Numbered from the stretch's first letter, positions 26,875 to 36,334 are shown. The stretch is DNA of 64,000 bases from Methylotenera sp. (GCA_021732365.1 JAKFVD010000001.1:1-64000); one strand, 5' to 3'. Notes: generated by a model from the letters alone, not told the origin. Numbers and translations: made by a program.

Positions 26875-28856
26875 AGGGTATTTTCTTTTTCAATAATTTG
26901 TTTTAATTTTTGATTAAACAATGCGATATTTAAGGGTTTGGTAAAGTAATCGGTTGCGCCTTTTGAAATTAAGCGTGAAATAGTCTCAGACATTGCGTCA
27001 GCGCTCAGAATAAAAATAGGTAATTGTGAATATACTTTATTTTGCCTTAATTCTACTAAGAGATCCTCCCCAGAACCATCAGGTAAACTTAAGTCAATGA
27101 GCAAAATTTCAGGTTGAATATTTGTGAGTAATTCTTTAGCTTGCTTAATAGTATTCGCTGTGTAAAGTCTTAAACCTTTTTGTCTGCCAACAATAGCTTC
27201 TACAAGTGCGCGATTACTTGCATTGTCTTCCACATAAATAATAGTATGTTTTTTATTTGAAACCTCAACTGTTTTGATTTGCTGGGAGGTATTCGGGCTG
27301 ACGGCTGATTTTTCAGGTTCGCTAGCCGTTAACTCTATCCAAAATAAACTTTTATTCTTGGCAATATTAATTGTGCCATTCATAGCATTAATGATTTGTT
27401 TAGAAAGCGCCAAGCCAAGCCCAGTTCCTTCGATTTTTGTATTTTCTGCTCCAAGTCTATCAAAAGGCGTAAATACCCTATTTTTTAATTCTTCAGATAT
27501 GCCTTTGCCTAAATCTAATACTTCAATATAGATGACTTTGTTTTTTTCATAAGCGCTAAGAGTGACTGTTGAATTGGGGGGGGCATACTTAAACGCGTTG
27601 GATAATAGATTTAGCACGACTTGTAACAACTTTTGATGGTCTGCAAGGGCAAATAAGTCTTGCTTATAATCCATTTTAATATCGATATCCCTAATTTTAC
27701 CAAGGGGTCGAATATAGTCTACAGCCTCATTAAGAAGTTGGTAGATATTGACAGATTTTAATGAGATAGAGATATCGCCGGATTCGATTTTTGCAATATC
27801 AAGTACTTCATTGATTAGTTTTAATAAATGCTCGGCCGCACCTTTGATTAAGCTAACGCTATCTCGATGTTTAGATTGTGGTAAATCTTGCTCTAATAAA
27901 TATGAAAACCCTAAAATTGCATTTAATGGTGTTCTAAGTTCATGACTTGTACGAGATAAAAATTTAGATTTTTCACTACTTGCCTCTAGAGCTTCAACTT
28001 TGGCGCTATTTGCGTCTTTAACACTTTTCGAAAGTAACTGAGAGGCATGATCAAGCTCTTCTGAAAGCTGACCTATCTCATCTTGACTGTTTAAAGTCAG
28101 TGAAACTGTTTCGCCATGCGCTAGTTTAATAGCATTATCACGCAATATTCTGATGCGATTCACGATTGTTTGTGAAAAAAACCAAGCAGCAAAGAGTGAA
28201 CCTAAAATACTAATAAATGCTAATGCTAGACTTAAATTAATATAACGCTGACGTTGTTGATTGACTAGTTGTAGATTGTTTTTTATTAGTAAAGACTCTC
28301 GATTATCTATTTTTTCAATTTCTATGCGTAATTTATTAAGTGTATCTGTTTGGTTTTTAAATTTATTTACCAAACTTTCTGAAGACTTATCTATATTAGA
28401 ACGTGATATTGCTCTTAAACTGGCTAAATTTTCTAGAATTAATGGTGTAAGATCATCACACCTTCTTTTTACTTCAGCATCTTTTACATTTTGTTTTAGA
28501 TCTGTAAGAATTAATGGAATTTTTTCGTCAGCAACTTTATATACTTTTAAAAAATCTTTATCTCCTGTGAGCAAATAATCTCTCACAGCAGTAGAGGCCT
28601 CTAATAGTTGTGCATGCATTTCCTTAATATTTTGCTGGTTTGTTAGAATTTCGCGCAAACGATTTTCAAGATAAACACTTTTTTGCTCTTCAAAATATAA
28701 ATTTAGGAATGAAAAAAGTAAAATACTCAGTGGTAAAGAAATAACTAGGACACCTTTAGTGGCTAGAGGAAAATCTTGCCACTTTTTGGCAATCAATTGA
28801 ATTGGATAAGACAGTAGTTCTTTTAATGACATTGTTGGTTTTGGGATGTCTGTCAT
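26871..28856 (-). CDS. hybrid sensor histidine kinase
   Basis: A 661-residue membrane kinase. A membrane span near 35-53 precedes a periplasmic helical region (about 55-200, with features of a CHASE3-like sensor), a second span (about 207-228) and a HAMP linker. The HisKA box SRTSHELRTPLNAILGF carries H305; the ATPase domain has the N box NLLSNAFKYAPP and the G box GTGLGLALSKQ. A C-terminal receiver domain (about 537-655) has D588 as acceptor and K640. Phosphate could pass to D588 and then to the small receiver protein downstream. It follows the LuxR gene by about 20 bases. The signal is unknown. Confidence 0.94.
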   Translation of the reverse strand: MTDIPKPTMSLKELLSYPIQLIAKKWQDFPLATKGVLVISLPLSILLFSFLNLYFEEQKSVYLENRLREILTNQQNIKEMHAQLLEASTAVRDYLLTGDKDFLKVYKVADEKIPLILTDLKQNVKDAEVKRRCDDLTPLILENLASLRAISRSNIDKSSESLVNKFKNQTDTLNKLRIEIEKIDNRESLLIKNNLQLVNQQRQRYINLSLALAFISILGSLFAAWFFSQTIVNRIRILRDNAIKLAHGETVSLTLNSQDEIGQLSEELDHASQLLSKSVKDANSAKVEALEASSEKSKFLSRTSHELRTPLNAILGFSYLLEQDLPQSKHRDSVSLIKGAAEHLLKLINEVLDIAKIESGDISISLKSVNIYQLLNEAVDYIRPLGKIRDIDIKMDYKQDLFALADHQKLLQVVLNLLSNAFKYAPPNSTVTLSAYEKNKVIYIEVLDLGKGISEELKNRVFTPFDRLGAENTKIEGTGLGLALSKQIINAMNGTINIAKNKSLFWIELTASEPEKSAVSPNTSQQIKTVEVSNKKHTIIYVEDNASNRALVEAIVGRQKGLRLYTANTIKQAKELLTNIQPEILLIDLSLPDGSGEDLLVELRQNKVYSQLPIFILSADAMSETISRLISKGATDYFTKPLNIALFNQKLKQIIEKENTL

Positions 28857-28874
28857 GTTTAAAAAGTTGTTAAT

Positions 28875-29615
28875 TTAAGCTTTATATCCTAGTTCAACTG
28901 CTTTGACTGCAGCTTGAGTTCTATCTTTTACATTTAATTTATTTAAAATCCGCTCCACATGAATTTTTGCAGTACCAGGTGCGATACCTAATTTATTAGC
29001 TAGTTCGATGTTACTTAACCCTGCAGGCATTAAAGCAAATATTTCACGCTCTCTAGGAGTTAAGTTTTCTAAAATAGCTCTATCTACAACGGTTTGTTCA
29101 CGTGGTTGCTGTTGTAGCATTGCGACGCCAATCATGCCTGCAATGGCGTGTAAAGTTTGCAAATCTTCTTGCGACGGCTGCAGCTGCTTGCCAGACAGTG
29201 CAATGATACCTAAAGAGCGTTGGTTAAAAGCAATCGGGATAATACAATCTTGGAAGTTTGCGACATCAGTATGTGTCCATAAATGTTTACCAGCGTCTTG
29301 CTGTACATTAAATTTCACAGGGTTTTTGAGCATGTTTGCAAGCACTCCCATCATTGGGATGCGTGCGCCTATTGGTAGCGCAGCCCCGCGATTACTAATC
29401 ACGGTAAGCTTGCCCATATTTTCGGTGGCAATTAAACCAAATTCAGCTGCAAGCAGCGTACACAACTCATTCAATAGATTTGTGGCTGATTCTTGATTCC
29501 AGCCATGCTCAAATAATTTTTGCCCTAAATTGAAGTATAGCCTCAAATAAGCATCATTTGACTGTGTTTTTTTGAGCGATTGCCTCAGTTCACGTGCGCT
29601 TGTAGGTTGTTCCAT
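28875..29615 (-). CDS. GAF-domain LuxR-type transcriptional regulator
   Basis: A 246-residue regulator. Residues about 40-165 form a GAF-like sensory domain; residues about 180-246 are a LuxR helix-turn-helix with the signature LTPREREIFALMPAGLSNIELANKLGIAPGTAKIHVERILNKL (shown here only by its ends: LTPREREIF and VERILNKL). No receiver domain is present. It is the first gene of an operon with the hybrid kinase and the REC protein. It lies divergently from two small exported proteins, which are natural candidates for its targets. Confidence 0.9.
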   Translation of the reverse strand: MEQPTSARELRQSLKKTQSNDAYLRLYFNLGQKLFEHGWNQESATNLLNELCTLLAAEFGLIATENMGKLTVISNRGAALPIGARIPMMGVLANMLKNPVKFNVQQDAGKHLWTHTDVANFQDCIIPIAFNQRSLGIIALSGKQLQPSQEDLQTLHAIAGMIGVAMLQQQPREQTVVDRAILENLTPREREIFALMPAGLSNIELANKLGIAPGTAKIHVERILNKLNVKDRTQAAVKAVELGYKA

Positions 29616-29770
29616 ATCAACACCTATGTCATTTCGTATATGCCGTTTAGTATATACCGATATCCCCCTATTGGCGGATTTTTCTCACACAAAACCACTT
29701 CATAATGCAATCCATCGAGAAAGCATATATGAAACTCGAAATTAACTAACAAACTAAATTGGAGAAGATT

Positions 29771-30046
29771 ATGAAAAGTTTAAAATTAGCAGTCATCGTA
29801 AGTGCAGTAATGTTATCAGTATCTGGCTTAGCACAAGCAGATGGTACCGAAAGACTTAACCACAATTTTATGTCTAAACGTGCATATCAAGCACCAGTAG
29901 AAAATAACAAATCAAACAAAGCAGATGAGCAATTTGAAGGCGCAACATTAGTCCCAGCTGATGAGAACAGTGCAGAGGTCAAAAATGCACGTAACCTGAA
30001 ACAATTAAAAATTAACTCACTTAGCAGACGTCCTTACATGGAATAA
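29771..30046 (+). CDS. small exported protein, first of a tandem paralogous pair
   Basis: A 91-residue protein with a signal peptide (MKSLKLAVIVSAVMLSVSGLAQA) starting at the ATG 29771, preceded by GGAGAAG. The mature part begins with NHNFMSKRAY and ends with NLKQLKINSLSRRPYME. These two ends share a motif N-x-[ML]-S-[KR]-R-x-Y, which suggests an internal repeat. The next gene is a close paralogue. I do not recognise the family. It diverges from the LuxR gene. Confidence 0.75.
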   Translation: MKSLKLAVIVSAVMLSVSGLAQADGTERLNHNFMSKRAYQAPVENNKSNKADEQFEGATLVPADENSAEVKNARNLKQLKINSLSRRPYME

Positions 30047-30097
30047 GCAGATTAAACAAACTTATATATTAATTAGAGAAAGAAATTGGAGAACATC

Positions 30098-30379
30098 ATG
30101 AAAAATATAAAATTAGCAGTAATAGTAAGCGCAGTCATGTTATCAGTTGCTGGTTTAGCACGAGCTGATGCGACAGACAGACTTAACCACAACTTTATGT
30201 CTAAACGCGCATACCAAGCACCTGTAGAACATAGCAATGCTAATAAAGCAGATGCAGAATTTGAAGGCGCAACCTACAGCCCAGCAGATGTGAATGATGA
30301 GAGTGTTGCGACACAAAACTCGCGCAACCTCAAACAATTGAGAATCAACTCATTTGCTAGACGTTCTTTTGCTGGATAA
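30098..30379 (+). CDS. small exported protein, second of a tandem paralogous pair
   Basis: A 93-residue paralogue of the preceding protein with the same signal peptide and the same NFMSKRAYQAP start of the mature part; it ends RNLKQLRINSFARRSFAG. The middle segment is acidic and variable. The ATG at 30098 follows GGAGAAC. The pair is probably the product of a recent duplication and is closed by the terminator at 30421-30454. Confidence 0.75.
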   Translation: MKNIKLAVIVSAVMLSVAGLARADATDRLNHNFMSKRAYQAPVEHSNANKADAEFEGATYSPADVNDESVATQNSRNLKQLRINSFARRSFAG

Positions 30380-30420
30380 CTCATCTAAATAGCAATTATT
30401 TGCTACTTTGATTAATAATG

Positions 30421-30454
30421 AGGTTAGGCAAAAAATGTAGCCTAGCCTTTTTTT
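30421..30454 (+). terminator. terminator after the small exported proteins
   Basis: AGGTTAGGC (30421-30429) pairs with GCCTAGCCT (30440-30448), one G-U pair, followed by a T run. Confidence 0.85.
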
Positions 30455-30561
30455 ATCTTTTGTGTGGCTAATGATTCGTTTGTAGTCAATGTTTAAGATT
30501 TTCTTAAATTTGCCTCTGATCTAGTAGTTATCTTTTATATATTAAAAAGCAATGCCTATTT

Positions 30562-33012
30562 TTATTTGATAAATTGCCAGTCATCTTTATAAAGTCGACT
30601 AATTTGCGAGGACTCGTAATCTACACTAAATAAATAAAGCCAGTTGTTGTTTATTAAATTTTTAACAAATGCATGTTTATTGACGATATCTTGTATAGCT
30701 GACTGTGGTGCATCAAGATATACAGAAAGTCGGAGTGGTTGGTGCATCCATTGTTTACCATCATGCAGAGATTGGATTGATAATCCTATACGTAAATCGC
30801 CACCATTACCCTCGAATACACCAAGATTGCCACCAACAACGTTATGCAACACTTTGTTGCCAGTACCATATTTCGTATTATCAGTTACTGATGCATAGTA
30901 TTGCATGTTTATCCAATGCGTAACAATCATTGGCGCAGTCATAATCAGTTCTAGTATTTTAAAGTCTTTATCTTTTTGCCATATATAGTCATGTAGAAAA
31001 CTTCGTCCCTGCAAATTAATGTGCGTTGTTCGACTACGAGGAGCAACAATAAAACAAGCATTATTTGCTAAGCCCCATTCAGGACGCACTTGAGACCAAT
31101 CTTTGGTGCGATTCAAAATAGATTTAGTAATCACTTCTGCTTTGTTTGAGGCAATGCCCAATTTAGAAGAGCGCTCAATTCTAGCAAGGCTACTTGCCGT
31201 CGCAAGCCAAGTATTGATTTGTCGCATTTGTTCTTCGTCTACACCCTGTTTTTTTAAATCATAGAGCGTAATATTGTCATTAGTGGTGTTGTGTAAGCCT
31301 GCGATAAAAACAGTTTCTTTTGGAATGCTTATACCATCTTGAATCAGACTTGCTCGTATTTCTGATGTGTTCAATAAATCAGCAAGAACACGTACATTGA
31401 CTTCCCCAGTTTGTCCGCCACATGCGCCGCAATCAAGCCCAGCAGCATAAGGGTTGTTGCAAGTTTCACTACCATGACCAATTAACAAAACTACCGGTGC
31501 AAAGTTTTGAGTTAACGACATTGCACCTAAAATACCTGCCACTAAGTTCTTTTTGTCTATTAAGCTTAAGGCCCCTTGGTCATTAGATAAACTAAAACTA
31601 ACTTCATTATTGGCATTAAGATCGTTAATAGGGTGCTGGTTGCTAGACGGGAAAAGACTCGCTTTAAGTAATTTATAGGCATAAAAAATACCTGTTGCTT
31701 CTACATAAGTGAAGGTTGCAGGGGCAGAACGACTAAACTTAAGCCAGCTAGCTTTAGATAAAAAATGATTGCGCCTTTTTGCGATAGTTGATTGCTGTGT
31801 ATCGCTAATTTCTTGTACCTGCACTGCCGCTTTCAATAAGCCAGGTAATTGAGGTCGAACTAATTCACTGCCAGCCGGTTGGTATTCGATAGGTAAACCA
31901 AAGAAACCGGCAAAACCGATGGTTTGAATCTTTGCATCCTGTTTTTCTAGTGCACGCCGAATGACCTCTGAACGAACATCAATGCAGAAAGCTGCTTGCA
32001 ATATAGGTTGTTCACTTTTAGTTTCACTGACATTTGTTTGGTTTAATAACAATGCTTGCAAGTTTTCTTGATAGGCAATTTCTGAGGCACGTTGCCAGCA
32101 CCAATCTAATTGTTGAGCAGACAAATTGACCCCCATCATGGCTGGCCAATTGCGCATATTAGTACGCCAAGCTTGCTTGAGCTCTGCAGATTCGCAATGT
32201 CGCCAAATGACTAGAGCCCAAGCCATTCGAATTGCTAGCAGTTCATTCATTGCGCAATTATTTTTGCCATTTAGACGGTCTTGCCAGCGAAGATAAGCCA
32301 CCCAGGATGCCCATCCGTTGGTACTGAGCAAGAGCGCCTGACAATAATCACAAATAAAGTCTTTGTCGATTGCTAATTCATCTATAGCTTCTGCAATTAA
32401 GGCTTTGGGTGTATCAGGCAAAGCTTTAAAAGCGCTAGATAAATGTTTTACACCCATCAAAATTTCGATACCAATATCTTGACGCACCATCGACAACCAG
32501 CTTTGATAAAGACCATTTTCTGATGGATAATCTAGCATACTGCCTTGGTTAAAAAATGCAGCACAAAACTGACTAACTTGATGCACTATTTCGTCGTGCC
32601 ACGACATTTCATGGTTCAGGTTACGAGGGTTATCTAACAAATCACTTAACATTTGAATTTGCATCATCTTAGTTTTGGTTTTCAAATGGCTTACCAAAGA
32701 CTCTTCTGTAATTTCAAGGTTTTGCTCTTTTGCAGCTTTTGATAAATGACTTGGTAAGATGTTTTTATTTTCCCATGCTTTTAAATAGTATTCGCGCGGC
32801 ATTAAGCAGTTAATGTCGGCTAATGTTTTTAATTTAGCTGCCACTGACTCAAATGGTTGGTCGGTCATTTCCCACCATGGATTTACTGCGATAAATTGAT
32901 CAAGTGGCCATGTAGGAGCAATTGAATTGCATGCTTTATCAATGGCCTCTTTAATTGGCGCGCTGAGAGTTTTAGTAGCGTTGTTTGATTTGATATGTTC
33001 GGTAGTTGTCAT
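30562..33012 (-). CDS. dabA: inorganic-carbon transporter subunit DabA (DUF2309)
   Basis: An 816-residue DUF2309 protein. With DabB it forms the DAB energy-coupled carbonic-anhydrase-like system that accumulates dissolved inorganic carbon in autotrophs and pathogens. The predicted zinc site is intact: C343 and D345 in AFCIDVRSEV, H513 in LLIGHGSETC and C528 in GLDCGACGG, with the same 15-residue His-Cys spacing as in the characterised Halothiobacillus protein. It is cytoplasmic or peripheral to the membrane. It follows dabB by 28 bases, so they form one operon. The function is well supported by the family, but activity in this organism is inferred. Confidence 0.93.
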   Translation of the reverse strand: MTTTEHIKSNNATKTLSAPIKEAIDKACNSIAPTWPLDQFIAVNPWWEMTDQPFESVAAKLKTLADINCLMPREYYLKAWENKNILPSHLSKAAKEQNLEITEESLVSHLKTKTKMMQIQMLSDLLDNPRNLNHEMSWHDEIVHQVSQFCAAFFNQGSMLDYPSENGLYQSWLSMVRQDIGIEILMGVKHLSSAFKALPDTPKALIAEAIDELAIDKDFICDYCQALLLSTNGWASWVAYLRWQDRLNGKNNCAMNELLAIRMAWALVIWRHCESAELKQAWRTNMRNWPAMMGVNLSAQQLDWCWQRASEIAYQENLQALLLNQTNVSETKSEQPILQAAFCIDVRSEVIRRALEKQDAKIQTIGFAGFFGLPIEYQPAGSELVRPQLPGLLKAAVQVQEISDTQQSTIAKRRNHFLSKASWLKFSRSAPATFTYVEATGIFYAYKLLKASLFPSSNQHPINDLNANNEVSFSLSNDQGALSLIDKKNLVAGILGAMSLTQNFAPVVLLIGHGSETCNNPYAAGLDCGACGGQTGEVNVRVLADLLNTSEIRASLIQDGISIPKETVFIAGLHNTTNDNITLYDLKKQGVDEEQMRQINTWLATASSLARIERSSKLGIASNKAEVITKSILNRTKDWSQVRPEWGLANNACFIVAPRSRTTHINLQGRSFLHDYIWQKDKDFKILELIMTAPMIVTHWINMQYYASVTDNTKYGTGNKVLHNVVGGNLGVFEGNGGDLRIGLSIQSLHDGKQWMHQPLRLSVYLDAPQSAIQDIVNKHAFVKNLINNNWLYLFSVDYESSQISRLYKDDWQFIK

Positions 33013-33040
33013 AATAATCTTTGTGCTTATCGGGTTAAGT

Positions 33041-34609
33041 TTATTGGCGAGAAGGTAGTTCTGCTGGCCATAGTTTAAAAGTTACACGCGTGACCCATTC
33101 ATCTAAGTATAAGCCTGCATATAAATTTAGGTATAACCATTTTCCAAACTTACTGTAGGGGTGATAACGCAATACAATGTAGCCAAAAAATAGAGTAATA
33201 AAAATAACAATTACCCAAATGGTCATGAGATTGTTTAGTTGAAATAAATTATCGCTATTTGGTATTAGCATGCTAAATAGCAAATGCCAAACAATATAAA
33301 GTAATAGGACAACGAATGCCATTACACTGATATTGACTAATCTGAAGCTGTTGAATAAATTTTCACTAAGCAACAGGCAAAGTGAAATACTGACAATAGT
33401 AGCGATTACTATAAAGCCATTTTGATTATTAGCAAATGTATGGGTAATTAAAAATAATCCGATTACTAGCAGCGAGCCCAAGACGGCTCCTGCAATCCAC
33501 TGAGTTAATGTAGGCGATGTCCTGACTTTTGATTTAGCAAGATTTTCCTGAAGATATTGTTGCACAACATCTCCCGAATTTAAAAATGTATATGCTTTAT
33601 AAAATGAATGCGCAATGAGGTGAAGTAAAGCTAGTTCATATAAGCCAAGCCCACACTCAACCAGCATAAAGCCCATTTGTGCACAAGTCGACCACGCAAG
33701 CATGACTTTTATACTAATACGGGTCATCATAATTAAGCTGGCTGAGACCGCTGTAATTCCTCCAACCACCAGAAGTAGCCACTGAGCAATAGGGCTTTGA
33801 ATCATAAGAGGTGATAGCATAATCATTAAGAATCCGCCCATATTGATAATGCCTGCATGTAAAAGTGCTGAAACAGGTGTTGGTGCTTCCATGACTTGCA
33901 TTAGCCAACCATGCAACGGTAGTTGTGCGCATTTCAGTAATGCAGCGAGTGCAAACAAGATCGCAGCTAGATGGCTTATTAGGTTAGCTTCATTACTGCC
34001 AGGTTGATAGTGTTGCAATATATCTGAAATGTAGAAAGTATGATGTGAGTAATATAACAGCGCGATGCCTGCAATCATACAAAGGTCTGCAATGCGACTA
34101 ATCAAAAACTTTTTATGTGCTGCTAATGCTGCACGAGGACGCTCAGGATAAAACATCAGTAAATGATGTAAGCCCATGCTAATCATTATCCAAGCAAATA
34201 AAAATATTAAAAAATGATTGCTGGTAATCACCACTGAAACACTCGCAAGAGTGATCATAAACCAGAATTGAAAATCATTTTCTTTGGGTTCATGTGCTAA
34301 ATAATTTTTAGAGAACTTGATGATAACGAGTGCGACAATGGTAATTAACAGCAACATTACCATGCTGACAGTATCAATTCGTATAAGTTGATTGACCAGG
34401 CTAATAGCTTGATTTGTAAATCCAAATGCGTTGAGATGCATTGCAACAAAAGTTAAACAAGCAACAGTTGAAAGACCTAACGCCAGCCAAACTGTTACAA
34501 GTGAGAATTGCCATGCATGATCTTTAAGTTTGATTCCTAAAGCGCCTAAAATAAAAATGATAGGTACTGCAGTTACTAAAAGCTGCAAAACAAAGTTTAC
34601 TGAGTTCAT
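33041..34609 (-). CDS. dabB: inorganic-carbon transporter membrane subunit DabB (NuoL-like)
   Basis: A 522-residue membrane protein of the proton-translocating NADH-quinone oxidoreductase (NuoL/MrpA) family, here acting as the DAB partner of DabA. Many hydrophobic spans are visible, with conserved antiporter residues around APTPVSALLHAGIINMGG and LHGWLMQVME. It is not part of a full NADH dehydrogenase operon; the only neighbours are dabA and a divergent LysR gene, which fits DabB rather than NuoL. A proton flow through this subunit is thought to drive bicarbonate trapping by DabA. Confidence 0.92.
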   Translation of the reverse strand: MNSVNFVLQLLVTAVPIIFILGALGIKLKDHAWQFSLVTVWLALGLSTVACLTFVAMHLNAFGFTNQAISLVNQLIRIDTVSMVMLLLITIVALVIIKFSKNYLAHEPKENDFQFWFMITLASVSVVITSNHFLIFLFAWIMISMGLHHLLMFYPERPRAALAAHKKFLISRIADLCMIAGIALLYYSHHTFYISDILQHYQPGSNEANLISHLAAILFALAALLKCAQLPLHGWLMQVMEAPTPVSALLHAGIINMGGFLMIMLSPLMIQSPIAQWLLLVVGGITAVSASLIMMTRISIKVMLAWSTCAQMGFMLVECGLGLYELALLHLIAHSFYKAYTFLNSGDVVQQYLQENLAKSKVRTSPTLTQWIAGAVLGSLLVIGLFLITHTFANNQNGFIVIATIVSISLCLLLSENLFNSFRLVNISVMAFVVLLLYIVWHLLFSMLIPNSDNLFQLNNLMTIWVIVIFITLFFGYIVLRYHPYSKFGKWLYLNLYAGLYLDEWVTRVTFKLWPAELPSRQ

Positions 34610-34648
34610 AATCCGGCCCCTGATTTATTTTGACAAATTATGAATGTA

Positions 34649-34676
34649 TTGTTTATTTAAGTAAAATAGTTATAAT
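34649..34676 (+). promoter_or_regulatory. sigma-70-like promoter of the LysR gene
   Basis: A -35-like TTGTTT (34649-34654), a 16-base spacer and a perfect -10 TATAAT (34671-34676). The start of transcription would fall near 34683, just before a GTTCT-N7-AGAAC inverted repeat. Confidence 0.5.
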
Positions 34677-34686
34677 TTAATAATTC

Positions 34687-34703
34687 GTTCTGTTTTATAG
34701 AAC
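34687..34703. promoter_or_regulatory. inverted repeat before the LysR gene, candidate operator
   Basis: GTTCT (34687-34691) and AGAAC (34699-34703) flank a 7-base centre, immediately before the regulator start at 34719. LysR proteins commonly bind such dyads and repress their own gene; binding here could also affect the divergent dab promoter. Confidence 0.45.
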
Positions 34704-34718
34704 AATATGGATGGGTAT

Positions 34719-35612
34719 ATGAGTCGCATTAATTATCATCATCTGCATTATTTTTGGTCGGTAGCAAAGACAGGCAATTTAACGCTAGCGGCACAGCAAT
34801 TACATGTGTCTCAATCGGCATTGTCTACGCAGATTAAGCAGTTAGAAGATGTAATTAATATGCGTTTATTTGATCGCTTAGGCAGAACGCTAGTTTTGAC
34901 TGAAGCAGGTCGCATTATTTTTGACTATGCTAATGAAATCTTTAGTAAAGGTGAGGAGCTAGAGGCCTTCATCAAACAAGGTCAACAGTCGCATTATCAA
35001 TTAATACGTATTGGCTCTACTTATACGCTCTCGCGTAATTTTATGGAGGCTTTTGTAGCGCCTTTGCTACCACGAGATAATGTATCGATTAGTTTGCAAT
35101 CTGCAAGGTTAGATGACTTGCTGCAACGTTTAGAAAAGCACGCTCTAGATGTCGTGTTATCTAATATCAGTGTACAAGGAAATGCACAGAATAGATGGCG
35201 TTGTCAGTTAATAGCGCGCCAACAAGTATCGGTTATTGGGCCTGCGAATATAAAACATGGTAAGCTATTTCCACAAGATTTCAAACAATACCGATGGTTA
35301 TTACCCAGCCAGCAAAGTGAAATTCGTGGTGCATTTGATTCACTATGTGGGCAATGGCAATTTGAGCCTGATATATTAGCCGAGGTAGATGATATGGCGA
35401 TGCTTCGTTTGTTGGCACGCGACTCAGGCGCATTATCAGTGTTGCCAAAAGTAGTGGTTCGTGATGAAATAAGTCGCGGTGAATTGGAAGAGTATGTCGT
35501 TTTGCCAAATGTATTCGAGAATTTTTATGCGATTACGACAAAAAAAGATTATCAACCAAGTGCGCTTTCAGAGTTGTTACAGCAGCAAAGTGATAATTTA
35601 TTAAGTCCTTAA
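34719..35612 (+). CDS. LysR-family regulator, NhaR-like, of the dab/carbonic anhydrase locus
   Basis: A 297-residue LysR regulator. The winged-helix DNA-binding domain is at the N-terminus (INYHHLHYFWSVAKTGNLTL followed by AAQQLHVSQSALSTQIKQLE), and the rest is a substrate-binding-like effector domain. The N-terminal sequence is close to NhaR, which senses sodium in enterobacteria, but here no sodium antiporter gene is near; the neighbours are dabBA and a carbonic anhydrase, so control of inorganic-carbon uptake is more likely. I use the ATG at 34719 because it follows GGATGGG; an ATG at 34707 is possible. Confidence 0.9.
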   Translation: MSRINYHHLHYFWSVAKTGNLTLAAQQLHVSQSALSTQIKQLEDVINMRLFDRLGRTLVLTEAGRIIFDYANEIFSKGEELEAFIKQGQQSHYQLIRIGSTYTLSRNFMEAFVAPLLPRDNVSISLQSARLDDLLQRLEKHALDVVLSNISVQGNAQNRWRCQLIARQQVSVIGPANIKHGKLFPQDFKQYRWLLPSQQSEIRGAFDSLCGQWQFEPDILAEVDDMAMLRLLARDSGALSVLPKVVVRDEISRGELEEYVVLPNVFENFYAITTKKDYQPSALSELLQQQSDNLLSP

Positions 35613-35689
35613 GTGTGTAAGGTCACATTATTAAAACTCAAGACTATCTAAGCATTTATAAGATTTTAAACCTAAATATAAGAGAGTAC

Positions 35690-36334
35690 ATGTATACACA
35701 TCCGCAAATCGATCGTAAAACGCTTACACCCAAAATGGCGCTTGATATTTTAATAGAAGGCAACGAGCGATTTGTCAATAATCGCTCAGCCAACCGTGAG
35801 TATTCCAGTATTGCTAATATTACCAAGTTAGAGCCTCGCCCATTTGCGTCTTATTTGAGTTGTAGCGACTCGCGAGCACCAGTAGAATTAGTTTTTGATC
35901 AGACACTTGGCGATATTTTTAGCGTGCGTTTAGCTGGAAATATTGCGTCAGATAAAGCGATTGGTAGTTTAGAGTTTAGTACTAAATATTTAGGAAGTAA
36001 GCTTATTGTCGTAATGGGACATACTGCTTGTGGCGCAGTAAAAGCTGCTTGTGACAACTTTATGGATGGGCATATTGGTGAAATTATCAACCTGATTAAG
36101 CCAGCGATTCGTCATGAAAACACAATCAAAACTGCTGAAGATCGTACCTCTAAAAACCCAGACTTTGTCGAGAAAGTGAACCGACTAAGCGTACAGTATC
36201 AAATTGACACAATTATTCGTTGCAGTGATATTGTTGAAGATATGATACAAGCCAAACAAATTGCGATTATTGGCGCGGTTTATGATATCGCAACGGGGAA
36301 AGTGAAATTTTTAGAAGAGACTTACGTGCAGTAG
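35690..36334 (+). CDS. beta-class carbonic anhydrase
   Basis: A 214-residue beta-carbonic anhydrase interconverting CO2 and bicarbonate. Zinc ligands and the Asp-Arg dyad are C58, D60 and R62 in LSCSDSRAP and H111 with C114 in GHTACGAVK. No signal peptide is seen, so it is cytoplasmic. It lies downstream of the LysR gene and closely linked to dabAB, so it probably works with them to balance CO2 and bicarbonate for carboxylation reactions. The terminator at 36357-36390 follows. Confidence 0.93.
   Translation: MYTHPQIDRKTLTPKMALDILIEGNERFVNNRSANREYSSIANITKLEPRPFASYLSCSDSRAPVELVFDQTLGDIFSVRLAGNIASDKAIGSLEFSTKYLGSKLIVVMGHTACGAVKAACDNFMDGHIGEIINLIKPAIRHENTIKTAEDRTSKNPDFVEKVNRLSVQYQIDTIIRCSDIVEDMIQAKQIAIIGAVYDIATGKVKFLEETYVQ

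Noticed and set aside
33041..34609. NuoL subunit of complex I
   Set aside because: No other nuo genes are near; adjacency to a DUF2309 gene with an intact zinc site identifies it as DabB.
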